64,000 nt of DNA from Phenylobacterium sp. (GTDB taxonomy: Bacteria; Pseudomonadota; Alphaproteobacteria; Caulobacterales; Caulobacteraceae). Location: assembly GCF_030679875.1 (NCBI RefSeq), contig NZ_JAUXSP010000008.1, positions 62,001 through 126,000 of the forward strand, read 5' to 3'. Positions 27,361 through 35,350 of this stretch are shown one piece after another. A model generated the notes under the pieces. That model was not told where the DNA came from. It saw only the letters and a program-made list of their open reading frames with translations, and did not search any database. Every line of letters starts with the position of its first letter. Within the stretch, counting starts at the first letter, position 1. Made by a program: the position numbers and the translations under genes.

Positions 27361-27383
27361 GAGTCGCTTTCTGATGAGGACTC
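27361..27383 (+). promoter_or_regulatory. ROSE-type RNA thermometer hairpin before hsp20
   Basis: The RNA can fold with GAGUC (27361-27365) paired to GACUC (27379-27383), a single bulged G at 27366, and CU (27367-27368) paired to AG (27377-27378). The inner part is UC-G-CU against AGGA, the hallmark of ROSE elements, in which a bulged G makes the ribosome-binding site open on heating. The paired AGGA at 27377-27380 lies 11 bases before the ATG at 27392. ROSE elements are established regulators of small heat-shock genes in alphaproteobacteria. A second AGGA at 27385-27388 stays unpaired, which weakens the case a little. Confidence 0.6.
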
Positions 27384-27391
27384 GAGGACAG

Positions 27392-27814
27392 ATGACCCGG
27401 ACGATCGTATTCGACAGCCCGTTTCTGCTCGGCTTTGAGCACACCCGCGCCCGCATCGAGCGGGCCGCCAAGGCCGCCGCCGAAGCCTATCCGCCTTACA
27501 ATGTGGAAGACTGCGGCGATGGGCGCCTCCGCATCACCCTGGCCGTCGCCGGCTTCACGCCGGACCAGCTGCATGTGAATGTGGAAGACCGCCAGCTGGT
27601 CATCGCCGGGGCGCGCAAGGACGAGGCCGGCAAGGACGAGGACGCCTATCTGCACCGGGGCATCGCCGCCCGGGGCTTTCTGCGCACCTTCGTCCTGGCC
27701 GACGGCATGGTGGTTGAGGGCGCGACCCTTGAGCACGGCCTGTTGCACATTGATCTCGCCCGGCCCGAGCCCGAGACCATCATCAAGCGCATCCCCATCC
27801 GGACAGCGGGCTGA
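27392..27814 (+). CDS. Small heat-shock protein, Hsp20/alpha-crystallin family
   Basis: ATP-independent holdase chaperone that binds unfolding proteins under heat. The 140-residue protein shows the alpha-crystallin domain from about residue 33: LRITLAVAGFTPDQLHVNVE, then DRQLVIAGARKD, and the conserved AARGFLRTFVLADGMVVEGA with LEHGLLHIDLARP. The N-terminus MTRTIVFDSPFLLGFEHT resembles the HspA/IbpA-type group. The ATG at 27392 follows GAGG; the upstream ATG at 27374 lies in the ROSE-like hairpin loop and was rejected. The DUF1150-type gene follows, a common pairing in alphaproteobacteria. Confidence 0.93.
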   Translation: MTRTIVFDSPFLLGFEHTRARIERAAKAAAEAYPPYNVEDCGDGRLRITLAVAGFTPDQLHVNVEDRQLVIAGARKDEAGKDEDAYLHRGIAARGFLRTFVLADGMVVEGATLEHGLLHIDLARPEPETIIKRIPIRTAG

Positions 27815-27937
27815 CCTGAAAACGCCCGCTCCGGCCCTTAAATCATCGACCGGCCTGATGGGCGGTCGAGCAGACGTCTGGCCTTCGGCTGAACCGGCGG
27901 ACGCCCGGCGCGTTGCGAACCTGTGGAGGTGGTCATC

Positions 27938-28195
27938 ATGACACCGATCTTGTCGATTGAAGCTTTCGCCGCTCTGGGCGCCCCGGACCTTGTCTATGTT
28001 CGCCCGGTCAAGGCGGCCGAAATCCTGGCCGCCGTACCGATCCAGGGCGAATCCATGCATCTGGACCTGGACCCGGAGCACACTTTTTACGCGGTCCACC
28101 GGGCCGACGGCGAACGCCTTGCCGTCCTCACGGACCGCAATGCGGCCATGGCCGCAGCGCTGGCGCACGAACTGGCGCCCGTGTCGGTCCACTGA
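27938..28195 (+). CDS. DUF1150 family small protein
   Basis: An 85-residue soluble protein with the pattern FAALGAPDLVYVRPVKAAEI followed by TFYAVHRADGERLAVLTDRN and AAMAAALAHELAPVSVH. This matches the short DUF1150 family that usually follows an hsp20 gene in alphaproteobacteria. Its function is unknown; a link to protein quality control is inferred from position. The ATG at 27938 has GGAGG eight bases upstream; a longer reading from 27923 would begin before that site. Confidence 0.82.
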   Translation: MTPILSIEAFAALGAPDLVYVRPVKAAEILAAVPIQGESMHLDLDPEHTFYAVHRADGERLAVLTDRNAAMAAALAHELAPVSVH

Positions 28196-28254
28196 CGTCT
28201 GACTTCAAACCCTGGCCATCGATCCCAGCAGCGAGACGGCAGGCGCCCGCCGGT

Positions 28255-28719
28255 TCAGGCCGCGGAGGGCGCTGACTCCTGCACCAGAAGCGCGTGCAGG
28301 GCGTCGGGGGTGCGGGCTTGGCGCAGATGCTCGCGCAGATCGGGGCTGCGCAACATGCGGGATACACGGGCCAGGGCCCGCAGGTGCTCGGTCCCCGCCT
28401 CGGGCGGGGCCAGAAGGGCGAAGACGAGGTCGGCCGGCTGATCGTCGATGGAGTCGAACGCGACCGGCTGCTCGATTCTCAGGAAGAGGCCCCGAATGCG
28501 GTCCAGGCCCTCGATACGCGCGTGCGGCACGGCCACCCCATGGCCAATCCCTGTTGAGCCGGCCTGCTCTCGCTCACTGAGCGCGTCCAGGACGACGCTC
28601 GCCTCCAGATCGAAGTTGCGCGCCGCCAATTCGGCAAGGTGAGCCAGAATCTGGCGCTTGTCGGTGGCGCTTACGCGCAACGCAATGGCGCCGCGATCAA
28701 GGATGTCGCCGATCTGCAT
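28255..28719 (-). CDS. ptsN: Nitrogen-regulatory PTS protein EIIA-Ntr
   Basis: Phosphocarrier of the nitrogen-related PTS; in Caulobacter the pathway links nitrogen status to (p)ppGpp. The 154-residue protein contains the phosphorylation-site motif GVAVPHARI with His66, preceded by STGIGHG, and an EIIA-type fold with FDSIDDQPADLVFALLAPPE. It lies downstream of hpf and is the last gene of the rpoN-hpf-ptsN cluster, although rpoN is displaced here. Confidence 0.94.
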   Translation of the reverse strand: MQIGDILDRGAIALRVSATDKRQILAHLAELAARNFDLEASVVLDALSEREQAGSTGIGHGVAVPHARIEGLDRIRGLFLRIEQPVAFDSIDDQPADLVFALLAPPEAGTEHLRALARVSRMLRSPDLREHLRQARTPDALHALLVQESAPSAA

Positions 28720-28794
28720 GCTTGCTTCGGAAGGCCTGTTCTACGGGTCCGAACCTGCACGGTTCGCGGCGACGGAAGCCCCTCAAGGCCGCCC

Positions 28795-29430
28795 TCAGGC
28801 GGCCCCGTTGGAGCCCTTACCGCTCACCGGCTTGGTGCGCTCGGGATCAATCCAGCCGATATTCCCATCGGGCCGGCGATATACCACGGACAAACCGCCA
28901 TGCGCGGCGTTCCTGAACACGATTGTTTGAGCGCCGGTCATATCCAGCTCAAGCACCGCCATGGAAACCGTCATTTCGCCGATAGGGCGCTCGGTCTCGG
29001 CGATGACCATGGCCGCCGGAGCGCCTTCCACGCCGGGGCTGGCGTCTTCGTCCCAATCGGGTTCGTCCTCGCCCTCGGGGGTGCGGAGCACGAAATAGGC
29101 GGCGGTCTCAGCCTGTTTGGCCAGGGCCTGCTGGTGATGATCCTTCAGCCTGCGCTTGTAGCGCCGGACCCGGGTCTCGATTTTCTGCAGGGCGGAGTCA
29201 AAGGCCGTGTGCGCGTCGGCCCCCGTACCATGGCTCTGGAGCTGCTGCCCCGTGGCCAGGGTCAGGGCGCAATCCACCTTGAAGGTGTAGCCCTCGCGAC
29301 TGACGACAACATCAGCGCCGCCGCCTGCGCGGTCGATATATTTGCCAATGCTGTTGGTGAGTTCGTCGGTGACCCGCAACCGCAGGGCCTCTCCGACATC
29401 GACGTGTTTGCCGGTGACTTGAACTTGCAT
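28795..29430 (-). CDS. hpf: Ribosome hibernation promoting factor, long form
   Basis: Dimerises 70S ribosomes into inactive 100S particles in stationary phase. At 211 residues it is the long form: the N-terminal S30AE domain starts MQVQVTGKHVDVGEALRLRV, and the C-terminal dimerisation domain contains VLELDMTGAQTIVFRNAAHG followed by LSVVYRRPDGNIGWIDP. The ATG at 29430 is the family's usual start; a longer open frame to 29685 has no similarity. It sits 75 bp upstream of ptsN on the same strand. Confidence 0.93.
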   Translation of the reverse strand: MQVQVTGKHVDVGEALRLRVTDELTNSIGKYIDRAGGGADVVVSREGYTFKVDCALTLATGQQLQSHGTGADAHTAFDSALQKIETRVRRYKRRLKDHHQQALAKQAETAAYFVLRTPEGEDEPDWDEDASPGVEGAPAAMVIAETERPIGEMTVSMAVLELDMTGAQTIVFRNAAHGGLSVVYRRPDGNIGWIDPERTKPVSGKGSNGAA

Positions 29431-29471
29431 AAGCCCATCAACGCCCCTGTCGGGGGTTGGTGTCAAGTGCG

Positions 29472-30062
29472 TCAGAATCCGCTCACCGCCGCCACGAAAA
29501 GCCTGTGGATAACGCCTGCGGCCAAGGCCAGCACCCCAAGGCTGATCGCCGTCACCACATAGCCCGCGAGGGCGAGGACCCCGTCTCGCTGGACCAGGGC
29601 CAGGGCGAACAGACTGATCGCCACGGCCGGCAGCAGGTTGCCCAGGGGCAGGGGCAGCATCAGCACGAAGGCGAGGATCGTACACGCCAGGCCGATCAGC
29701 CGGTCGCCAACCGGGCCAAACAGGAAGGTCAGCCGCGCGCTGGAGATAAGCTCGACCTGCTCCACCCAGGGGACGAGCTTCAGGAACGCTCCACGCAGCG
29801 GCCCCATGTCCAGGCGCTGGCGGCGCAGGCGGGCCGGCATCCAGGGACTGGCCACCCCCAGGGCCAGCTGCGGCGCAAACAGCAGCAGGGGCGCCCCAAG
29901 GAAGGTCGAGGATCCCGGCGGCAGCGGCAGCAGATTGGGGGCGGCGAACAGAAACAGCAGCGCGCCGAAAGCCCGCGGGCCGAACCGGGCGATCAGGGCG
30001 CCGAAGTCTTCAGCCTCATGGGTCTGGTCGCAGAGATCCCGCAGGATCTCCGAGAGGCTCAT
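29472..30062 (-). CDS. ExoD family membrane protein
   Basis: A 196-residue inner-membrane protein of the ExoD family, first linked to exopolysaccharide synthesis in rhizobia; the mechanism is unknown. The start MSLSEILRDLCDQ is followed by the typical RFGPRAFGALLFLFAAPNLL and PLPPGSSTFLGAPLLLFAPQ segments and two further hydrophobic stretches, LIGLACTILAFVLMLPLPLG and LLPAVAISLFALALV. The ATG at 30062 has AGGA seven bases upstream; an alternative ATG at 30095 has no such site. It ends 41 bp before the hpf start on the same strand. Confidence 0.82.
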   Translation of the reverse strand: MSLSEILRDLCDQTHEAEDFGALIARFGPRAFGALLFLFAAPNLLPLPPGSSTFLGAPLLLFAPQLALGVASPWMPARLRRQRLDMGPLRGAFLKLVPWVEQVELISSARLTFLFGPVGDRLIGLACTILAFVLMLPLPLGNLLPAVAISLFALALVQRDGVLALAGYVVTAISLGVLALAAGVIHRLFVAAVSGF

Positions 30063-30393
30063 CCGACGTTCCTGCCCAGCGGCGCCTGCGGTCATGGGCG
30101 GCAGGGTATGGCCGTCCCGGCCCAGCTTCGCAATGCGCCCACTTCGCAATCCGCCCAAGTCGCGGCGCATTCGGGCCAACCGGCGCTTTACAGCCGTGCG
30201 TCGAGGGCTTATCGGGGCCGAATGCTGCACTACGCCGCCATGACCATGATTATGAAAACCACTGCGCTCGCGGGCGCAGGGGTCTGGTCCTGGCTGCCCG
30301 CAGCCGACTGACGATCCCTGCTTGACCCCGCCGGAAGGATGGGGTCGGCCAAGGAAAAGCCAGCCTCCCTCCGGCCAGACTCCGGAGGCTCCC
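30063..30393. other. 331 bp intergenic region between exoD-like gene and asd
   Basis: No full gene is seen. On the plus strand a 23-codon ORF at 30240-30311 begins MTMIMKTTALAGAG and ends PAAD; it has no clear ribosome-binding site but is followed by several hairpins, for instance GACCCC pairing GGGGTC just after it. These could form a structured leader for asd. Promoters for both divergent genes must lie here, but none is obvious. Confidence 0.4.
30362..30390 (+). promoter_or_regulatory. Hairpin sequestering the asd ribosome-binding site
   Basis: AGCCTCC at 30362-30368 is exactly complementary to GGAGGCT at 30384-30390, which contains the GGAGG used by the asd ATG at 30394. Inside the loop, CTCCGG (30369-30374) can instead pair with CCGGAG (30382-30387). 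Both folds hide the site, so asd translation may be controlled by RNA structure. Confidence 0.5.
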
Positions 30394-31476
30394 ATGCCGC
30401 AATCCCTCGCAACGTCCCTGGCCCGTCCGGCGCCAGCCCCCAGCGCTGCACACCGCCCCCTGACCGTGGCTATTGTCGGCGCCACCGGGGCTGTGGGCGC
30501 CGAGCTGATCGGCTGCCTGGAGCGCCGCGCCTTTCCCGTGGGCGAACTCCGGCTGCTGGCCTCCGCCCGCTCCGCGGGCAAGACCCTGACCTTCCGCGGC
30601 GCGCCCGTCACGGTCCAGGCCCTGGACGAGGCGAGCTTCGCAGGCGTCGACATCGCCTTCTTCTCGGCCGGCGCCAGCCTGTCGCGGCGCTATGGCCCGG
30701 TGGCCGTCGCCGCCGGGGCCTGGGTGGTGGACAATTCCTCAGCCTTTCGGATGGACGCCGACACGCCCCTGGTGGTTCCTGAGGTCAATGCCTGGCGACT
30801 GGACGAGGCCGCCGGCCGCCTGGTGGCCAATCCCAACTGCGTGGCCGCGATCGCCGCAGTCGCGCTGGCGCCCCTGCACGCCCGGCGGCTGATCGTACGG
30901 CTGGTGGGCTCCACCTATCAGGCCGCCTCTGGCGCGGGGGCGGCCGCCATGGCCGAGCTCCGCGACTCCACGGCGGCGGCCCTGGCGGGCGAAGCCTATC
31001 CGCCCCAGGTCCTGGCCCATCCCTACGCCTTCAACCTGTTCAGCCACGACGCGGCGATCGATCCGGAGACCGGCTACAATGGGGAAGAGCTCAAGGTCAT
31101 GGCCGAACTGCGACGTCTGCTGGGGGCCTCCGATCTGCCGGCCAGCTTCACCTGCATCCGCGTACCCGTGCTCCGGGCCCACGCCATGGCCCTGACCGTC
31201 CGCTTCGCCGAACCGGTCAGCGTCGAGGAGGCGCGCAGCTGGTTGAGCGAGGCGCCCGGCGTGCGCCTGGTGGACGACCGGGGGGCCAATCACTTCCCCA
31301 TGCCCGGCGAGGCCTCTGGTCGGGACGATGTGTTGGTGGGCCGGATCCGCACAGACCTGTCAGACCCGTCGGGTCGAAGCCTGTCCCTGTTCATCGCCGG
31401 TGATCAACTGCTGAAGGGCGCGGCGCTCAACGCCGTCCAGATCGCGGAGTCGCTCGTGGAGGCCGGCCGGCTCTAG
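30394..31476 (+). CDS. asd: Aspartate-semialdehyde dehydrogenase
   Basis: NADPH-dependent reduction of aspartyl phosphate to the semialdehyde, feeding lysine/diaminopimelate, threonine and methionine. The 360-residue protein has the dinucleotide loop VAIVGATGAVGAELI near residue 28, AFFSAGASLSRRYGP, and the catalytic cysteine in NPNCVAAIA. Most relatives read NPNCST here, so two neighbours of the active cysteine differ. The STYQAASGAGAAAM segment is typical. The ATG has GGAGG in a possible blocking hairpin. It is convergent with rpoN, overlapping by four bases. Confidence 0.88.
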   Translation: MPQSLATSLARPAPAPSAAHRPLTVAIVGATGAVGAELIGCLERRAFPVGELRLLASARSAGKTLTFRGAPVTVQALDEASFAGVDIAFFSAGASLSRRYGPVAVAAGAWVVDNSSAFRMDADTPLVVPEVNAWRLDEAAGRLVANPNCVAAIAAVALAPLHARRLIVRLVGSTYQAASGAGAAAMAELRDSTAAALAGEAYPPQVLAHPYAFNLFSHDAAIDPETGYNGEELKVMAELRRLLGASDLPASFTCIRVPVLRAHAMALTVRFAEPVSVEEARSWLSEAPGVRLVDDRGANHFPMPGEASGRDDVLVGRIRTDLSDPSGRSLSLFIAGDQLLKGAALNAVQIAESLVEAGRL

Positions 31477-32975
31477 ACAGCTTCCTTCATCGCCCGCCGA
31501 CGTTCGACCGACGAGGGAATCCGCATGGCTTCCCGGTACTTGGCCACCGTCCGGCGGGCGATATCGACCCCGCCCGTCTTGAGGATTTCGACGATCTGGT
31601 CGTCGGAGTGGACGCCAGCGCCCTGAGCCTCGGCGTCGATCATCTGCTTGATCTTGTGGCGGACGCTCTCAGCCGAATGGGCTTCGCCCCCAGACGACGA
31701 GGCGATCGAGGAGGTGAAGAAGAACTTCAGCTCAAACAGCCCCCGGGGCGTGGCGATGTACTTGTTGGAGGTCACCCGGCTGACCGTGGATTCATGCATG
31801 CCGATGGCCTCGGCCACGGTCTTCAGATTCAGGGGACGCAGGTGCTCGACCCCATAGGCCAGGAAGCCGTCCTGCTGGCGCACGATCTCGCTGGAGACCT
31901 TGAGGATGGTCTTGGCCCGCTGATCCAGGCTGCGCACCAGCCAGTTGGCCGTGGCCAGGCAGTCAGCGACAAAGGTCTTTTCCTGATCTGAGCGCGCGCC
32001 ACCCGACACCCGGGCGTGATAGCGCTGGTCCACCAGCAGGCGCGGCAGGGTGTCGCTGTTGAGTTCCACCAGCCACAGGCCCCCCGGACCTTCGCGAACG
32101 AACACGTCGGGAGAAACGGGCTGGCTTGGCTCGCCGCCGAAGGCTGCGCCGGGGCGAGGCGTAAGCGCGCGGAGCTCGGCGAGCATCTCGCGCAGATCCT
32201 CGTCGTCAACACCACAGACCCGCTTCAGGCTCGCCATGTCCCGGCGGGCCAGAAGGTCGAGATTGTCCAGCAGGGCCGACATGGCCGGATCGCAGCGATC
32301 GCGTTCGATCAGCTGCAGCCTCAGGCACTCGGCCACGTCCCGGGCGAAGACGCCGGTGGGCTCAAGTCCCTGCAAGCGGCCGAGCACGGCGTCCACAAGG
32401 GCCAGATCACACCCCAGGCGCTCGGCGGTTTCAGACAGCTCCAGGCGCAGGTATCCGCCCTCGTCCACCCCGTCGATGAGCACGGCGGCCACGGCGGCCT
32501 CCGGGGGGGTGAACCCCAGCAAGGCGGCCTGGTCGGTCAGGAATTCTGCGAGGCTCTTTTCATGGGCGGCCAGGCCATCGAGGCCATCTCCGTCGCCCTC
32601 GAAGGTTCCGCCCTTGCCGGCCTTCGACCAGTCGATGGCGCCGCCAGCCTCGCCAGCTTCGCCACCGTCCCCCATGGCTCGCTCGCCGGGGGAGACGTCG
32701 TCGTGAACCGCGTCCATGTCGCTATGGGCCGATCCGGCCGCCACCTCGTCCAGGGCGGCCTCGGCTCGGGCCTCGCCGGCGGTCTCGGCGACCTCGGGGG
32801 CCGGCTCAGCCTCCCCCTCGTCCCGCGCCAGCAGGGGATTGCGCTCCAGCTCACCCTCGACATAGGCCTCCAGCTCAAGGTTCGACAGCTGCAGCAGCTT
32901 GATGGCCTGCTGCAGCTGGGGCGTGATGACCAGCCCCTGTCCCTGACGGATCTCGAGTCGCGCGCTGAGCGCCAA
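31473..32975 (-). CDS. rpoN: RNA polymerase sigma-54 factor
   Basis: Directs RNA polymerase to -24/-12 promoters that need AAA+ activators; in caulobacters these include flagellar and polar genes. The 500-residue protein has the glutamine-rich region I with QGQGLVITPQLQQAIKLLQL, an acidic linker, the core-binding and HTH regions, and the RpoN box ARRTVAKYREAM near the end, followed by IPSSVERRR. IHF, encoded in part by ihfB at 20673, often assists such promoters. It converges with asd and is divergent from metY. Confidence 0.96.
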   Translation of the reverse strand: MALSARLEIRQGQGLVITPQLQQAIKLLQLSNLELEAYVEGELERNPLLARDEGEAEPAPEVAETAGEARAEAALDEVAAGSAHSDMDAVHDDVSPGERAMGDGGEAGEAGGAIDWSKAGKGGTFEGDGDGLDGLAAHEKSLAEFLTDQAALLGFTPPEAAVAAVLIDGVDEGGYLRLELSETAERLGCDLALVDAVLGRLQGLEPTGVFARDVAECLRLQLIERDRCDPAMSALLDNLDLLARRDMASLKRVCGVDDEDLREMLAELRALTPRPGAAFGGEPSQPVSPDVFVREGPGGLWLVELNSDTLPRLLVDQRYHARVSGGARSDQEKTFVADCLATANWLVRSLDQRAKTILKVSSEIVRQQDGFLAYGVEHLRPLNLKTVAEAIGMHESTVSRVTSNKYIATPRGLFELKFFFTSSIASSSGGEAHSAESVRHKIKQMIDAEAQGAGVHSDDQIVEILKTGGVDIARRTVAKYREAMRIPSSVERRRAMKEAV

Positions 32976-33143
32976 GGTTCAGCCCTCCTGGCCTGCTTCT
33001 TGCTGGCAAGGCTAGACGGCCATCCCACACCGATTGGTTAACTCCAGGACCACCGCGACGATTCAGGTCGGCGGTTTCGGCCGATGGTCCACTCGTGCTA
33101 GGCGAAACCCCTCAGAACACGCCATCCATAAGGGAAGACGCCC

Positions 33144-34427
33144 ATGTCAGATTCTGCGCCCCTGCGCCCCGAAACCCTGGTCATCCACGCCGGCGCGACG
33201 CCTGATCCAGTGACAAAGGCCCGGGTCACGCCGATTTATCAGACCACCTCCTACGTGTTCGACGATTCCGACCACGCCGCGGCCCTGTTCAACCTGGAAG
33301 CCGCCGGCAACATCTATTCCCGGCTGGGCAACCCCACCTCTGCCGTTCTGGAGGCCCGACTGGCGACCCTGGAGGGCGGCGTCGCGGCCCTGGCCGTAGC
33401 CAGCGGCCATGCCGCCCAGCTTCTCGTCTTCCACACCCTGATGGAGCCGGGCTGCAACATCGTCGCCTCCCGCAAGCTCTATGGCGGCTCGATCACCCAG
33501 CTAAGCCAGAGCTTCAAGCGGATGGGTTGGGGCGTCACCTTCGTCGAGGAACTGGAGCCGGAGGCCTTCGCCCGGGCGATCAACGACAAGACCCGGGCCG
33601 TCTTCATCGAATCCATCGCCAATCCCGGCGGGGTGGTGATGGACATCGCCGGCATCGCGCAGGTCGCCCATGCCGCCGGCGTGCCCCTGGTGGTCGATAA
33701 CACGCTCGCCACCCCCTATCTCTGCCGGCCGCTGGACCACGGCGCCGACATCATCGTCCATTCCCTGACCAAGTTCCTCGGCGGGCACGGCAACTCCATC
33801 GGCGGCGCCATCATCGACGGCGGCAAGTTCGACTGGACCAGCGGCCGGTGGCCGAACCTGAGCGCCCCCAATCCCAGCTATCATGGCAAGGTGTTCACTG
33901 AGGCCTTTGGTCCGGCCGCCTTCGTCGTCGCCTGCCGGGCGCTTGGCCTGCGGGACTTAGGACCCGCTATCTCGCCGTTCAACGCCTTCATGATCCTGAC
34001 CGGCATCGAGACCCTGGCGCTGCGGATGGAGCGTCACTGCGCCAACGCCCAGGTGGTCGCCGAGTGGCTGAAGGCCCACCCCAAGGTCGCCTGGGTCTCC
34101 TATGCGGGCCTCGCCGGCGATCCCAGCCACGAGCGGGCCAAACGCTATGCCCCCAAGGGCGCCGGCGCAGTGTTCACCTTCGGCCTCAAGGACGGCTACG
34201 CCGCGGGGGTCAAGCTGGTCGGGGCGGTGAAGCTGTTCTCCCACCTGGCCAATATCGGCGACACCCGCAGCCTGATCATCCATCCGGCCTCGACCACCCA
34301 CCGCCAGCTGGAAGAGGCCGACCAGATTGCTGCGGGCGCAGGCCCAGACGTGGTGCGGCTCTCGGTGGGGCTGGAGCACGTGGACGACATCATCGCCGAC
34401 CTGAACCAGGCCCTGGCCGGGCTTTGA
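33144..34427 (+). CDS. metY: O-acetylhomoserine aminocarboxypropyltransferase (O-acetylhomoserine sulfhydrylase)
   Basis: PLP enzyme making homocysteine from O-acetylhomoserine and sulfide. The 427-residue protein of the Cys/Met metabolism family has SRLGNPTSAVLEARLATLEG near residue 55, VVDNTLATPYLCRPLDHGAD and the PLP lysine in HSLTKFLGGHGNSIGG. Length and the long insertion region fit MetY rather than MetZ or MetB. It stands alone on the plus strand between rpoN and lptB, interrupting that gene order. A dispersed repeat follows the stop. Confidence 0.9.
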   Translation: MSDSAPLRPETLVIHAGATPDPVTKARVTPIYQTTSYVFDDSDHAAALFNLEAAGNIYSRLGNPTSAVLEARLATLEGGVAALAVASGHAAQLLVFHTLMEPGCNIVASRKLYGGSITQLSQSFKRMGWGVTFVEELEPEAFARAINDKTRAVFIESIANPGGVVMDIAGIAQVAHAAGVPLVVDNTLATPYLCRPLDHGADIIVHSLTKFLGGHGNSIGGAIIDGGKFDWTSGRWPNLSAPNPSYHGKVFTEAFGPAAFVVACRALGLRDLGPAISPFNAFMILTGIETLALRMERHCANAQVVAEWLKAHPKVAWVSYAGLAGDPSHERAKRYAPKGAGAVFTFGLKDGYAAGVKLVGAVKLFSHLANIGDTRSLIIHPASTTHRQLEEADQIAAGAGPDVVRLSVGLEHVDDIIADLNQALAGL

Positions 34428-34450
34428 GTTAAAAGGGACTTCACCCACGC

Positions 34451-34537
34451 CGTCACCCTCGGGCTTGGCCCGAGGGTCCATGCGCACAGGCCGTCGCCGG
34501 TGTTCATGGATGGTCGGATCAAGTCCGACCGTGACGG
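34451..34537 (+). repeat. Dispersed hairpin-rich intergenic repeat, copy 1
   Basis: An 87 bp element bounded by CGTCAC and GTGACG inverted ends. It contains two hairpins, CCCTCGGGC/GCCCGAGGG and GGTCGGA/TCCGACC, and an inner TCCATG/CATGGA pair. A second copy in the same orientation lies at 59995-60082. It sits between the convergent metY and lptB genes and could act as a terminator or nuclease stop. On the minus strand it reads as GLDPTIHE-like peptide, a common spurious translation in alphaproteobacteria. Confidence 0.85.
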
Positions 34538-34572
34538 AGGAGGGGGATGGTCGTGGGGGTGAGCGGCTGCCC

Positions 34573-35340
34573 TTATGCCCCGAAGCTGTCGCCCAGATAG
34601 ACCCGCCGGACTTCCGGGTTCTCGATGATCTCGGCTGGCGAGCCCTCGAACAGCAGCTCACCGGCATGGATGATCGAGGCCCGGTCGATGATGTCCAAGG
34701 TCTCGCGGACATTGTGATCGGTGATCAGAATGCCGATCCCCCGGGCCTTCAGATAGGTGATGACCTCGCGGATATCGGCGATGGCCAGGGGGTCGATGCC
34801 GGCGAACGGCTCGTCCAGCAGCATGAAGGACGGCTCGCTGGCCAGGGCGCGGGCGATCTCGACCCGGCGACGCTCGCCGCCGGAGAGCGAGATGGCCGGG
34901 GCGTCGCGCAGATGCTCGATGTGCAGCTCTTCCAGCAGCTGGTTGACGGTGGCCCGCGCCCGGGCGCCGTCGCGCTCGCGCAGCTCGACCACCGCCATCA
35001 CATTCTGGGCCACGGTCATGCCGCGGAAAATCGAGGTCTCCTGGGGCAGATAGCCCAGACCCATCCGGGCGCGCTGATACATGGGCTGGGCGGTGATGTT
35101 CTCGCCATCCAGATAGATGGCCCCGTAGTCGGCGGCGATCAGGCCGGTGATCATGTAGAAACAGGTGGTCTTGCCCGCGCCGTTGGGGCCCAGCAGTCCC
35201 GCCACCTCGCCCCGGGCCAGGCGGAGGGAGACGCCCTTCACCACCGGTCGGCCGCGATAGGACTTGCCAATATTGTCGACCACCAGGCCTTCACCGGGAA
35301 GGACGCCCTGCGCAACCGCCGCCTGGGGTTTGTCGAGCAC
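34573..35340 (-). CDS. lptB: Lipopolysaccharide export ABC transporter ATPase LptB
   Basis: Cytoplasmic ATPase of the LptB2FG complex that drives LPS out of the inner membrane. The 255-residue protein has Walker A GLLGPNGAGKTTCFYM near residue 50, the signature LSGGERRRVEIARAL, and Walker B FMLLDEPFAGIDPLAI. The GTG at 35340, 10 bp after the lptA stop, was chosen; the longer open frame to 35436 would overlap lptA. Genes lptC, lptA and lptB form one transcription unit. Confidence 0.94.
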   Translation of the reverse strand: MLDKPQAAVAQGVLPGEGLVVDNIGKSYRGRPVVKGVSLRLARGEVAGLLGPNGAGKTTCFYMITGLIAADYGAIYLDGENITAQPMYQRARMGLGYLPQETSIFRGMTVAQNVMAVVELRERDGARARATVNQLLEELHIEHLRDAPAISLSGGERRRVEIARALASEPSFMLLDEPFAGIDPLAIADIREVITYLKARGIGILITDHNVRETLDIIDRASIIHAGELLFEGSPAEIIENPEVRRVYLGDSFGA

Positions 35341-35350
35341 GACGCGGCCC

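Noticed and set aside
30240..30254. Resemblance of ATGACCATGATTATG to the lacZ-alpha start in cloning vectors
   Set aside because: The match stops after about 12 bases and no further vector sequence follows, so it is chance rather than contamination.
33041..33143. Possible SAM-II riboswitch upstream of metY
   Set aside because: Methionine genes of alphaproteobacteria often carry SAM-II, but the conserved GCTAAA and pseudoknot pattern as I remember it is not present; only weak hairpins are seen.
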